Shown here piece after piece: positions 27,769 to 36,685 of a DNA stretch of 64,000 nucleotides (its first letter is position 1; each line of letters opens with the position of its first letter). The position numbers were made by a program, and so were the translations under genes. The notes under the pieces are model-generated. The model made no database searches and was not told the DNA's origin. It saw only the letters and a list, made by a program, of their open reading frames with translations. The stretch lies in assembly GCA_900553785.1 (NCBI GenBank), contig USES01000002.1, positions 37,941-101,940 of the forward strand, given 5' to 3'. Source of the stretch: an uncultured Clostridium sp. (GTDB taxonomy: Bacteria; Bacillota; Clostridia; TANB77; CAG-465).

Positions 27769-28155
27769 ATGGCAAAAAGAGTTCGTTACAATGGTGGCAC
27801 AGGTAGTTATTACGGTTGTTCCAGTCCCAAAAATTTGGTCGAGGGCAAGGAATATGACGTTGTTCTTACAAGAGACCGGGGTTGGCAGACTGATTACACT
27901 CTTGATGGTGTAGAAGGTGAGTTTAATTCTGCGTGGTTCGATGAAATCTCTTCCAATGAAAAGACCTATATGGCATTTGGTTCAGATTTACCTGTAGTTG
28001 GTGAGAGATATTGTTGCCACAGAATGGAGCTTACAAATGGCAGACCAAGGTTTGGTGAATGCTGCACAAGTACTGTAAAAAGTATTTCCTATATAGGAAA
28101 CAGTATTTACCAAGTAACTACGGAAAACAGTGTTTACATTGTTAAAGTAGGCTAA
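27769..28155 (+). CDS. Small cysteine-containing protein, hypothetical, compositionally distinct
   Basis: ATG 27769 with AAGGAGG 9 bases upstream gives 128 residues; an earlier in-frame ATG at 27742 has no ribosome site. The product is beta-rich, starting AKRVRYNGGTGSYYGCS, with further cysteines in YCCHRME and ECCTST, and two similar short blocks (VEGKEYDVVLTRDRGWQ and VVGERYCC). There is no signal peptide or membrane segment. The GC content is visibly higher than in the neighbours (many GGC, GTC, CCC and CGG codons). It is a single-gene unit with its own promoter and terminator, next to tmRNA. Family not recognised; recent acquisition is possible. Confidence 0.55.
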   Translation: MAKRVRYNGGTGSYYGCSSPKNLVEGKEYDVVLTRDRGWQTDYTLDGVEGEFNSAWFDEISSNEKTYMAFGSDLPVVGERYCCHRMELTNGRPRFGECCTSTVKSISYIGNSIYQVTTENSVYIVKVG

Positions 28156-28171
28156 TTTCCCAGAATGTTAA

Positions 28172-28210
28172 AAGAAGGTTCACACTTATTGGTGTGGATC
28201 TTCTTTTTTT
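28172..28210 (+). terminator. Rho-independent terminator
   Basis: AAGAAGGTTCACAC and GTGTGGATCTTCTT pair over 12 of 14 positions, loop TTATTG, followed by T7. Confidence 0.85.
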
Positions 28211-28318
28211 ATATTTTAAACATATTTGTTAATAGTATAAAAATTTTTAAAAATTATTGACTCGTGACTTATAGCGAAGTATATATTACGTAATAATAAA
28301 ATTAAGGAGGAAGAAAGT

Positions 28319-28867
28319 ATGAGAAAAGATTTAGGTAACAAAATGAATTTTTTGCCACTTCCAGTTTTAATGATAGGTACTTATGATAAAGATGGAAAGG
28401 CAAATGTAATGAATGCTGCATGGGGAGGAATAAAAGATTACGGAAAAATTTATATTGCATTATCTAAACATAAAACAACTGAAAATTTAGAAATTAAAAA
28501 AGCATTTACTGTGAGTTTTGCAACAAAGAAAACTGAAGAAATATCTGATTATTTTGGAGTAGTATCAGGGTTTCGTGAAGACAAGATAGCCAAGTCTGGT
28601 GTGCATGTTGTAAAATCAAACTACGTGGATGCACCAATTATACAAGAATATCCTTTAACACTAGAGTGCACGGTAGATTCATTTATTGATGGAGAACTAG
28701 TTGGTACAGTTGTAAATTGTTCAATAGATGAAGATTATTTAGATGAAAATGGAAACATAGATGTTGAGAAAATGGAAATAATTACTTTTGACATGACAAG
28801 CAATACCTATAGAGTTTTAGGTGGCGTTGTTGGAAATGCTTTCAAAGATGGCTTAAAATTGAAGTAA
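28319..28867 (+). CDS. Flavin reductase / flavoredoxin-like FMN-binding protein
   Basis: The 182-residue protein has an AAGGAGGAAG site. It matches the flavin reductase-like domain: the N-terminal PLPVLMIGTYDKDGKANVMN, AAWGGIKDYGKIYIALSKHK with the flavin-contacting loop, KAFTVSFATKK, the VSGFREDKIAKSG loop, and the YPLTLECTVDS beta strand. Proteins of this type use FMN in electron transfer or flavin reduction; the partner is not defined. It is followed after 21 bases by the broken DUF362 gene, which probably formed an operon with it. Confidence 0.8.
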   Translation: MRKDLGNKMNFLPLPVLMIGTYDKDGKANVMNAAWGGIKDYGKIYIALSKHKTTENLEIKKAFTVSFATKKTEEISDYFGVVSGFREDKIAKSGVHVVKSNYVDAPIIQEYPLTLECTVDSFIDGELVGTVVNCSIDEDYLDENGNIDVEKMEIITFDMTSNTYRVLGGVVGNAFKDGLKLK

Positions 28868-28888
28868 TATAAGAAAGGAAATGTAAAT

Positions 28889-29784
28889 ATGGAAAAATCA
28901 AAAGTTTATTTTACAAGAAATATTAGTGAAGAAGGTCTTATTAAAATATATGAAGCTTTAAATCGAAATTTAAAAGGAAAAGTAGCTGTAAAAATATCTA
29001 CAGGAGAAATGGGTGGTCATAATTTTCTAGAACCTAATTTAATTAAAGGTTTAGTTCAAAAATTAAATGGAACAATTGTAGAATGTAATACAGCATATTC
29101 AGGTAAAAGAATGAGTTCTCGTGATCACTGGAAAACTATTAAAACTCATGGCTTTACAGAAATTGCTCCATGTGATATTATGGATAAAGAAGGTGAGATT
29201 GAAATTCCTGTTAATGGGGGAGAACATTTACAAAATAAGAATATTGTGGGAAGCCATATTAAAAACTATGATTCTATGTTAATGTTATCACATTTTAAAG
29301 GGCACACTATGGGCGGATTTGGAGGAGCACTAAAAAATATGAGTATGGTGTGTGCCTCTAGCAATGGAAAAGCTTGGATTCACTCTGTAGGTAGAACTAA
29401 GAATACAAAAGAAATGTGGAGCCTAATAGATGATCGAGATGGGTTCCTAGAAAGTATGGCATAGGCAGATAAAGCTGTTGTTGAATATTTCAACCCGAAA
29501 ATATGGCTTATATAAATGTTGCAAATAAGATTTCGATAGATTGTGATTGTGCTTCTAATCCTGCTGAACCAGAAATGCAAGATATAGGAATATTTGCAAG
29601 TATTGATCCAGTAGCGCTTGATCAATGTTGTTATGATGCTATCATTAATTCCAATGATCCAGGTAAGGAATCTTTAATCAATAGAATGAAAGAAAAACAT
29701 GCAATTCACATTATTGAAAGAGCGCATGAACTTGGAATAGGAAATCGCGAATATAAAATTATTGATATAGATGAAAAGTCTTAA
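28889..29784 (+). pseudogene. DUF362 family protein, interrupted
   Basis: The first frame (28889-29464) encodes 191 residues matching the N-terminal two thirds of DUF362 proteins (HNFLEPNLIKGLV, the GEHLQNKNIVGSH and SHFKGHTMGGFGGALKNMSM regions) and stops at TAG after FLESMA. The same frame continues past the TAG with ADKAVVEYFNPK, and the C-terminal part resumes in another frame at about 29503 (MAYINVANKISIDCDCASNP, then DIGIFASIDPVALDQ). Two lesions are needed: a nonsense codon and a one-base loss in the A-run around 29494-29500. DUF362 proteins are putative iron-sulphur-related proteins of unknown function. Confidence 0.8.
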
Positions 29785-29879
29785 CTAAAAAGTTATATAC
29801 ATTTTTTCACACAGTTTGTTCTCTTTACTTAAATGAATATATGTGGTATATTTAGTTCATAATTATAAGGAGGAAATAT

Positions 29880-30428
29880 ATGAAAAAACAATCTATAATA
29901 ATTATAATATGTGCATGCGTTATTGTACTTGCTGTTGTGGGAGCTTTAGCAATAAAAAAGAGTAATAAAGACTCTCAAATTAAATTTGAAAACTCAGAAG
30001 ATATATTAAAAATGTTTGATTCTATTTATGCAAATTTAAAAGATGAATTACCATCATTAGAAACGGCTGAATTAGATGCAACAGATGCACTTACTGTTTC
30101 TGGATATACAGGATTAAAATCTAATGAAAATGTAGAGAGCTTAGTTGTATCTGAGCCACTTATGAATGCTCAAGCATATTCTGCTGTTGTGGTTAAGGTA
30201 AAAGATGGTGCAGATATTGAGAGCATGAAAAAAGAAATGCTAGAAAATTTGAATATGGGAAAATGGATTTGTGTTTCTGCAGATAAGTTATATATTACAA
30301 GTAGAGGTAATGTAATATTCATGGTAATGGCTAGTGAAGACTGGGCAAAACCTGTTTATGAAGAGTTTAAAAAATATGTAAACAATAACGTTGATAAGGA
30401 ATTAGAAAGAACAGAAGTATTTGGTTAA
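29880..30428 (+). CDS. DUF4358-like membrane-anchored protein
   Basis: The 182-residue protein has AAGGAGG before ATG. An uncleaved-looking membrane segment lies at residues 4-25 without a lipobox cysteine, followed by an extracytoplasmic domain. The block from ESLVVSEPLMNAQAYSAVVVKVKDGADIE to YITSRGNVIFMVMAS resembles DUF4358 proteins common in clostridia, which lie in envelope or sporulation contexts; assignment is from memory of the pattern. A hairpin follows the stop. Confidence 0.55.
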   Translation: MKKQSIIIIICACVIVLAVVGALAIKKSNKDSQIKFENSEDILKMFDSIYANLKDELPSLETAELDATDALTVSGYTGLKSNENVESLVVSEPLMNAQAYSAVVVKVKDGADIESMKKEMLENLNMGKWICVSADKLYITSRGNVIFMVMASEDWAKPVYEEFKKYVNNNVDKELERTEVFG

Positions 30429-30438
30429 TTTAAAATGT

Positions 30439-30482
30439 ATACGCCCTGGTGAGAGGCAAATTCTACACCAGGGTGTTATTGT
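30439..30482. terminator. Terminator between the DUF4358-like gene and spoIVA
   Basis: CGCCCTGGTG and CACCAGGGTG pair as a G/C-rich stem around a 14-base loop, followed by TTATTGTTATTT. It can serve the plus-strand gene; the tail for spoIVA is less T-rich. Confidence 0.75.
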
Positions 30483-30485
30483 TAT

Positions 30486-31949
30486 TTATAATATTATACA
30501 AATTAAGCCACTGCTGCCTTCGTTTATAATTCTTTGTAGAGTTTCTTGAAGCTTCATTTGAGCTTCATCTGGCATTTTATATAATTTGTTATGAAGTCCT
30601 TCATTTACAAGTTCATGTAAAGATTTGCCGAATATATTAGAGTGCCATATTTGCTGTGGGTCATTTTCAAATTCGGACAACAAGTATTTTACTAAGTCTT
30701 CTGATTGCTTTTCACTTCCTACTATAGGTGAAACTTCTGTTTCAATATCTGCTCTTATCATATGAATAGATGGAGCAGAAGCTTTAAGTTTTACGCCATA
30801 TTTAGTGCCTTGTTTAACGATTTCTGGTTCTTCTAAAGTTAGTTCATCTATTTGAGGTGATACTATTCCGTATCCTTTAATACGTACTTCTTCTAATGCA
30901 TTTTTTACCTTATCATATTCTTTCTTTATGTTAGAATAATCATCTATGGCTCTAAATACATCACATTCATTATGAATTTCCATATTTGTTTTTTCACTTA
31001 AAACCCTAAAGAACACATTTGGTTTAATATCCATTATAAGTTTTACAGAACCATCTTCCATTTTAGCGCTATCTACAGATATATTGCTAAAGATATCAGT
31101 GTTATCTAGTATTTCTTTTATAACATCATTCATTTGGCGAATAGAGAAATCTTTACTAAATCTTTCTCGTATTGTGTCTACTATTTCTGTTTTTAGTGGG
31201 TAGTTATAATCTAACATGTTAAACCAAAGTGGAAGTTTAAAACCTATTTCACTTACTGGGAACTCTTCTAAAACACGTTCAAATATACTAGTTATATCGT
31301 TTTCTGAAAGATTTTGTATATCTGAAGCTATTACAGGTACAGAATATTTATCTTGCAATTCCTGTCTTAGATTTTCAGCTTGGTCGGAGTCAGGATATTT
31401 AGAATTAAGAACTATTACAAAAGGCTTTTTTAATTCTTTTAGCTCGTTTACAACACGCTCTTCAGCTGGTACATAGCTTTCACGAGATATATCTGTTATA
31501 CTGCCATCAGTTGTAACAACAATTCCAATAGTTGAGTGGTCTGTTATTACCTTTCTTGTACCTATTTCAGCAGCCTTTTCAAAAGGGACACTTTCATCTG
31601 ACCAAGGAGTTTTTACCATACGTGGCATGTCGTCTTCCATATGACCCATAGCTTCGTCTACTAAATAACCAACACAGTCAACAAGCCTTGTTTTCATTTT
31701 CACATTTCCAGGAAGTGTTACCTCAACAGATTCGTTTGGTACAAATTTAGGTTCGGTTGTCATTATAGTTTTACCAGCAGCACTTTGAGGAAGTTCATCA
31801 ATAGCCCTGTCTTGTTTATATGGACTATCTATTGACGGAATAATTAACTTTTCCATAAAATTTTTAATAAATGTAGATTTACCAGTTCTTACTGGTCCAA
31901 CTACACCTAAATATATATCTCCACCAGTTCTTCCGCGCAATACTTTCAT
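30486..31949 (-). CDS. spoIVA: Stage IV sporulation protein A (spore coat morphogenetic ATPase)
   Basis: The 487 residues in frame match SpoIVA almost end to end. This ATPase polymerises on the forespore surface as the base of the coat. Walker A is GPVRTGKST near residue 18, then DELPQSAAGKTIMTTEPKFVPN, LVDCVGY, GTRKVITDHSTIGIVVTTDG, and the conserved end LQRIINEGSSGL. The frame's first ATG (31949) has no ribosome site. A perfect GGAGG sits 7 bases before another ATG at 31968 in a different frame, and translating from there gives MKSVDIYESIA, the expected SpoIVA N-terminus, before running out of frame. One extra base around 31932-31938 explains this. Confidence 0.93.
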   Translation of the reverse strand: MKVLRGRTGGDIYLGVVGPVRTGKSTFIKNFMEKLIIPSIDSPYKQDRAIDELPQSAAGKTIMTTEPKFVPNESVEVTLPGNVKMKTRLVDCVGYLVDEAMGHMEDDMPRMVKTPWSDESVPFEKAAEIGTRKVITDHSTIGIVVTTDGSITDISRESYVPAEERVVNELKELKKPFVIVLNSKYPDSDQAENLRQELQDKYSVPVIASDIQNLSENDITSIFERVLEEFPVSEIGFKLPLWFNMLDYNYPLKTEIVDTIRERFSKDFSIRQMNDVIKEILDNTDIFSNISVDSAKMEDGSVKLIMDIKPNVFFRVLSEKTNMEIHNECDVFRAIDDYSNIKKEYDKVKNALEEVRIKGYGIVSPQIDELTLEEPEIVKQGTKYGVKLKASAPSIHMIRADIETEVSPIVGSEKQSEDLVKYLLSEFENDPQQIWHSNIFGKSLHELVNEGLHNKLYKMPDEAQMKLQETLQRIINEGSSGLICIIL

Positions 31950-32110
31950 ATATGTCTACACTCTTCATTACATTACCTCCAAATATTTTCTTAATACAAG
32001 TATACTAATTGAGGCTTACAGATATTACTTTTTTTAAGAAAATAATAGATAAATGTTAATATATAAAGAGGTTTAGTTTTGGATTGCTCTTGTTCATGTG
32101 TATCAATTTG

Positions 32111-32140
32111 TTGACTAACTTATATTTCAGATGATATAAT
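32111..32140 (+). promoter_or_regulatory. Promoter TTGACT-18-TATAAT
   Basis: TTGACT at 32111-32116 and TATAAT at 32135-32140, 29 bases before the GtrA-fusion start codon. Confidence 0.65.
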
Positions 32141-32169
32141 GTGGAAGTATTGTATTGTGCGAGGGAAAA

Positions 32170-33819
32170 ATGAAATATAAGATTAAGAATTATTTGAATT
32201 CTGAAAAAGGAAAGAAGTTAATATACTACGGCATTTCTGGGGCGATTACAACGGTAATATCTTTTGTAACGTATAAGGTGTTTTTAGATGTCTTGAAATT
32301 ACATTATGTTTTAGCTTTCTCTATGTCTTGGATTTTAGCGGTTACGTTCGCATATTTATCTACCAGGGTTAATGTATATGATTCAAAGGCAGATAGTAAG
32401 AAAGAAAAAGCTTCAGAATATGTTAGATTTATAATAGGTAGAGTTATAACTTATCTTGTTAATTTAGGATTGCTTGTAATAGCAGTGGAATGGCTGGGGC
32501 TTGATAAGTTTTGGTCAAATGTTGTAATAACAATAATAGTTATAATATTAAACTATTTTATAGGAAATTTAACAATCAATTTTTTAAAGATTCAAAATAT
32601 CAAGTCGCTCGTATCAAATATAAGTAATAATAGAAAAATATTGTATATTATATTAGGTGTAATAACTATATTTGCAATTATAGTTAGAATACCATTTTTA
32701 AATATTGAAAGCCCAGACTACGTTAAGTTTTTAAGTGATTGGTTTAACCATTTAAAAGAAAATGGGGGAATAAAGGGAATCTTAAGTTTAAGCTCAGACT
32801 ATAATTTAGTATATCTTGAAATACTAGCATTTCTTACATATATTCCAATAAATTCTCTTTATTTGATAAAGGCTGTGTCTATTATATTCGATATATTTTT
32901 GGCACTAAGCTGTATGATTTTAGTGTCAAAGTATTGTGGCAAAAATGTTAAAAGTATGATTATTACATACGTATTAGTTTTATTCATGCCTACAATTGTG
33001 TTAAATTCTAGTGCTTGGGCACAATGTGATTCTATATATGCAACGTTTGTAATATTGTCTTTATCTTGTTTAATAGATAAAAAATATATAAAATCCATTT
33101 TACTATATGGAGTGGCACTATCATTTAAGTTACAAGCCATATTTGTACTGCCAGTTTTTGCGTTAATATTTTTAGGGCAAAAAGATGCACGAAAGAAAGT
33201 GTTATATACACCGTTGGTGTTATTACCTAACTTCATTTTATCTCTACCTGCAATTGTGTGTGGTAATAGTATATTTAGTGTTTTTAAGATATACAGTACT
33301 CAAGTAGGAGAATATATTGAATACATATCACAAAATATTTCTAATATATATCACTTAATATATTTTACTGGTGATGTAAATATTGAAAAAACTAGTAATG
33401 CGATATTTGTTTCAATGCTTATATTAACTTTTGCAATATTTTTGATTATTTATATTTGTGTAGTTAAAAGGAAAATTATATTAGATAAAAAGAATGTACT
33501 TTTAATTTCTTTGTGGTCAGTTTTGGTAAGTGTATATTTTTTACCATGTATGCATGATAGATATTTATATTTAGCAGGGGTATTAAGTATAATTTGTTTT
33601 ACAGTATTCAAAGATACAAAAATTATAAATTTGATGATGATGGCAAGCATTGAAGTTATATCTGTTTGCTCATATACTATATACCTATTTGGCAAAAATA
33701 CTTCTGATATGATAGTACTTTCAATCGTGTATCTATTGACCATTTTAGTATTAACATATTTTATTTTTAAAGGAGAAAAAAATGAAAAAATTATCTGTAA
33801 TAGTTCCGATGTACAATGA
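32170..33819 (+). CDS. GtrA domain fused to a GT-C type membrane glycosyltransferase
   Basis: ATG 32170 (after GAGGG) gives 549 residues. Residues 10-140 are a GtrA-like four-helix domain (KKLIYYGISGAITTVISF, then AVTFAYLSTRVNVYDS), the presumed undecaprenyl-phosphate-sugar flippase. After a linker, a multi-helix GT-C-like domain begins with SPDYVKFLSDWFNHLKENGG, typical of bacterial membrane mannosyltransferase-like proteins whose acidic D/E residues lie in the first outer loop. GtrA and the transferase are normally separate proteins. The next gene overlaps by 38 bases and encodes the GT2 enzyme that would load the lipid carrier. Confidence 0.7.
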   Translation: MKYKIKNYLNSEKGKKLIYYGISGAITTVISFVTYKVFLDVLKLHYVLAFSMSWILAVTFAYLSTRVNVYDSKADSKKEKASEYVRFIIGRVITYLVNLGLLVIAVEWLGLDKFWSNVVITIIVIILNYFIGNLTINFLKIQNIKSLVSNISNNRKILYIILGVITIFAIIVRIPFLNIESPDYVKFLSDWFNHLKENGGIKGILSLSSDYNLVYLEILAFLTYIPINSLYLIKAVSIIFDIFLALSCMILVSKYCGKNVKSMIITYVLVLFMPTIVLNSSAWAQCDSIYATFVILSLSCLIDKKYIKSILLYGVALSFKLQAIFVLPVFALIFLGQKDARKKVLYTPLVLLPNFILSLPAIVCGNSIFSVFKIYSTQVGEYIEYISQNISNIYHLIYFTGDVNIEKTSNAIFVSMLILTFAIFLIIYICVVKRKIILDKKNVLLISLWSVLVSVYFLPCMHDRYLYLAGVLSIICFTVFKDTKIINLMMMASIEVISVCSYTIYLFGKNTSDMIVLSIVYLLTILVLTYFIFKGEKNEKIICNSSDVQ

Positions 33820-34735
33820 AGAAGAGGTAGCTAATATTTGTTACAATAGACTGACATCAGTGCTAAAGAATATTGAAGGTTATGATTACGAGATATTATT
33901 TGTAAATGATGGAAGTAAAGACAAAACACTTGAAGTACTAAAGAGTATAACAAGTAACGATAGCAGGACAGGCTATATTTCTTTTTCTAGGAACTTTGGA
34001 CATCAAGCTGCAGTTGTTGCTGGGCTTAAGAATGTATCTGGTGATGCCATTATTATAATTGATGCGGATATGCAAGATCCTCCAGAAGTTATACCAGATA
34101 TGGTAAAAAGATGGGCGGATGGTAATGAAGTTGTTTATGCTGTTAGAAAGTCTAGAAAAGGAGAGACAAAGTTTAAATTGTTGAGTGCAAAGGCTTTTTA
34201 TAGGTTGCTAAATAAGTTATCTGACGTAAATATTCCATGTGATACAGGAGATTTTAGGTTAATTGATAGAAAAGTAGTTGATTGTTTAAACGAATTGCCA
34301 GAACATAATAAATTTATGAGAGGGTTAGTAAGTTGGGTTGGGTTTAGACAAACACCACTAGAATATGAAAGGCAAGAACGTGCTGCTGGAAAAACGAAAT
34401 ATCCGTTAGGTAAGATGGTGAAACTGGCCTTGGACGGAATTATAAATTTTTCTACTAAACCACTTAAAATAATAGGAGTAATAGGGATATTTGCTATTAT
34501 TATATCGTTTTTACTTCTTGTGTATACATTGGTTTCATATGTGTTTAATTTAAATCATTTGACTCCTGGCTGGGCATCTATAATGGTAACAATAACATTT
34601 TTATCTGGATTGCAATTTATGTCAATATGGATAATGTCAGAATATATTGCAAGAATTTACGATGAAGCTAGGCATAGACCAGAGTATATAATTGATGAGA
34701 AAGGCAATGCTGATTATGGAAGAGAAGAAAAATAG
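33782..34735 (+). CDS. Polyprenyl-phosphate glycosyltransferase (GT2, GtrB/DPM-like)
   Basis: The 317-residue protein has AAAGGAG before ATG. The GT-A catalytic domain shows VIVPMYNEEEV, FVNDGSKDKT, SFSRNFGHQAAV, the DADMQDPPE metal-binding motif and GDFRLIDRKVV, followed by two C-terminal membrane helices (about residues 232-258 and 268-290). This is the layout of GtrB and bacterial dolichol-phosphate-mannose-like synthases that transfer a sugar from a nucleotide to undecaprenyl phosphate on the inner face. It is coupled to both neighbours by overlap. Confidence 0.85.
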   Translation: MKKLSVIVPMYNEEEVANICYNRLTSVLKNIEGYDYEILFVNDGSKDKTLEVLKSITSNDSRTGYISFSRNFGHQAAVVAGLKNVSGDAIIIIDADMQDPPEVIPDMVKRWADGNEVVYAVRKSRKGETKFKLLSAKAFYRLLNKLSDVNIPCDTGDFRLIDRKVVDCLNELPEHNKFMRGLVSWVGFRQTPLEYERQERAAGKTKYPLGKMVKLALDGIINFSTKPLKIIGVIGIFAIIISFLLLVYTLVSYVFNLNHLTPGWASIMVTITFLSGLQFMSIWIMSEYIARIYDEARHRPEYIIDEKGNADYGREEK

Positions 34736-36167
34736 ATTAAAAGTTATATTTAATATAATAACTGCTGTAGTTTTTATTGTATTTGTAATCACTTTATGCC
34801 CGAAAGAAATGCAAAACGATACATTTTGGAGTATAAAGGTAGGTGAAAGGCTCGTTAGAGACGGGATATTCGGGTTAGATTATTTTTCAATACATGAAAA
34901 TTTAAATTATATAGCACATCATTTCTTGACAGATGTTGTTATATACTTAGTGTATAATGTTAGCGGTTTTGCTGGATTATATGCATTAGAAATCTTTTTG
35001 GCATGTATTATGGCGGGGCTACTTCTGTATTTAAACAATTTAATTAGTAAAAATAGGATTACAGCTGTTATTTTGTTTATATTACAAATGATTATACTTA
35101 GTGGTTATATTGCGGTAAGGGCTCAAATGATAAGTTTTATTTTGTTCATACTAGAAATTATTTTTCTTGAAAAATACAAGAAAAGTGGAAATAGTAGGTA
35201 TATTGTGTATTTAAGCGTTATACCTGTGTTACTTGCTAATTTTCATATGGGTGTTGTACCATTTTACTTTATTATACTTGGAGTATATGGAATATCTTGT
35301 ATTAAATTCAATTTTTTGTGTTTTGAAACAGTAGAAAAGACAGATAAAAAGTCGCTACTTGCATTAATTATAGTTGGTGTAATTGGACTTGTTACAATAT
35401 TTTTAAATCCTTATGGAATAGATGGAGTTGTTTATCCATTTAAGACTTTTGAAAATAAGTTTATAACGTCTACAATATCTGAATTTAAACCATATAGTGT
35501 ATGGACCGATGGTGGACTTAGTTTGTTTTATAGCGCAATAATTTTGTTTGTGTTAATAATAAATAAAGGAAAAATCAAATTAAATGATATATTACTTATC
35601 TTTGGTACACTATTTATGAATTATACATCAATAAGGTACGGAAGTCTCTTTGTGATATGTTCATCTGTTGGCTTAAGGTATACTTCCGGTTTAAATACTT
35701 TCTTTGACAGTTTAAATTCCGGTGATAAAAAAGCATTATATTGCGAGATATTATTTGTTGTATTTTTACTTATTGCAAGAAGAATTGCATTTTGGAGTGA
35801 TGAATACATACCTGAAGATACATATCCTGTAAAGGCTACGGAGTATTTAAAAGGAAATATAAGTTCTGATATAAGGATATTTAACGAGTATAGTTGGGGA
35901 GCATATTTGATGTTAAATGATATAAAAGTTTATATTGATTCTAGATGTGACCTTTACACTGAAGAGTATAGTAATGTCACTATTGCAACAGATTATAAAA
36001 AGATAATTGAATGTGATAATGAATGGAAAGATATAGTGAAAAAATATAATATAAATACATTTTTAATAGATGTAGATACTTCACTTGATACTTTACTAAG
36101 TGAGAGTTCGGAATTTAATGAGGTGTACAGAGATGATACTGCTGTAATATATTGTATGGTAAAATAG
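34716..36167 (+). CDS. Polytopic membrane protein, probable GT-C-like glycosyltransferase
   Basis: From ATG 34716 the protein has 483 residues; TTG 34692 and ATG 34695 are alternative starts, all overlapping the previous gene. About ten membrane helices follow an outer loop with NDTFWSIKVGERLVRDG and HHFLTD, the layout of uncharacterised GT-C-like proteins with early acidic residues. The last 110 residues form a soluble domain (YPVKATEYLKGNI, WGAYLMLNDIKVYIDSRCDLYTEEY) common to this type. Third gene of the glycosylation set; it may use the sugar-lipid made by the GT2 enzyme. Confidence 0.55.
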   Translation: MEEKKNRLKVIFNIITAVVFIVFVITLCPKEMQNDTFWSIKVGERLVRDGIFGLDYFSIHENLNYIAHHFLTDVVIYLVYNVSGFAGLYALEIFLACIMAGLLLYLNNLISKNRITAVILFILQMIILSGYIAVRAQMISFILFILEIIFLEKYKKSGNSRYIVYLSVIPVLLANFHMGVVPFYFIILGVYGISCIKFNFLCFETVEKTDKKSLLALIIVGVIGLVTIFLNPYGIDGVVYPFKTFENKFITSTISEFKPYSVWTDGGLSLFYSAIILFVLIINKGKIKLNDILLIFGTLFMNYTSIRYGSLFVICSSVGLRYTSGLNTFFDSLNSGDKKALYCEILFVVFLLIARRIAFWSDEYIPEDTYPVKATEYLKGNISSDIRIFNEYSWGAYLMLNDIKVYIDSRCDLYTEEYSNVTIATDYKKIIECDNEWKDIVKKYNINTFLIDVDTSLDTLLSESSEFNEVYRDDTAVIYCMVK

Positions 36168-36221
36168 GCGCCAAATAACATATAATTGTATGTAAATTTT
36201 AATAAAATATGTAAAAAAGTA

Positions 36222-36249
36222 TTGCAATAATATATTAGTTTGATATAAT
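36222..36249 (+). promoter_or_regulatory. Promoter for the pilin pair, TTGCAA-16-TATAAT
   Basis: TTGCAA at 36222-36227 and TATAAT at 36244-36249, 36 bases before the first pilin start. Confidence 0.65.
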
Positions 36250-36284
36250 CTAAGTATATTAGAACAAAAGTGAAAGGAGAAATT

Positions 36285-36641
36285 ATGAGGAAGTTAATGA
36301 AAGTATTGCCAGTTATTTTTGTAGTGACATTAGCATTAACTAGTGTGTTTGCTTTTAATGAGGGCGAAGTAAAGAATAGTCTTGGAAATAAAAGTGGAAT
36401 AACCAGTGTTACTAACGTTGCTCAAAATGTGTGGGGAACAGTAGTGGTTATAGTACAGATATTAGCAGTAGCAGCAGTAGTATTCGCTGGTCTAAGGTAT
36501 ATGTTTGCATCAGCAGATCAGAAAGCAGACATTAAAAAAAGTATGGGAATACTTGCAATAGGTGCTGTACTTGTATTTGCTGCAACAACTATAATAGGAT
36601 TTGTTGTTAATGCTGCTAATTCAGCTTTAAAGAATCAATAG
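36285..36641 (+). CDS. VirB2/TrbC-like pilin, copy 1
   Basis: ATG 36285 with AAAGGAGA upstream gives 118 residues. A signal peptide (about residues 1-24, ending SVFA) is followed by a short polar segment and two hydrophobic helices with the family turn GLRYMFASADQKADIKKSMGI between them. That layout is typical of Gram-positive VirB2/TrbC proteins of type IV secretion systems, which form pili in Gram-negatives. A 90-base part is nearly identical to the next gene. Confidence 0.85.
   Translation: MRKLMKVLPVIFVVTLALTSVFAFNEGEVKNSLGNKSGITSVTNVAQNVWGTVVVIVQILAVAAVVFAGLRYMFASADQKADIKKSMGILAIGAVLVFAATTIIGFVVNAANSALKNQ
36468..36557 (+). repeat. 90-bp near-identical direct repeat within the two VirB2-like genes
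   Basis: Its mate lies at 36872-36961. By eye only three positions differ (36485, 36497 and 36522 region), while the flanks of the genes differ strongly, which suggests recent gene conversion or strong constraint on the hydrophobic core. Confidence 0.8.
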
Positions 36642-36685
36642 TTGTGGAATTGTAGCACGGAGATAATCTATTATAGGTGATAAGC

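Noticed and set aside
28889..29784. UAG readthrough (for example pyrrolysine) in the DUF362 gene
   Set aside because: A separate frameshift is also needed, and TAG ends many intact genes here (for example nusB at 22129 and obg-like neighbours' stops), so it is an ordinary stop.
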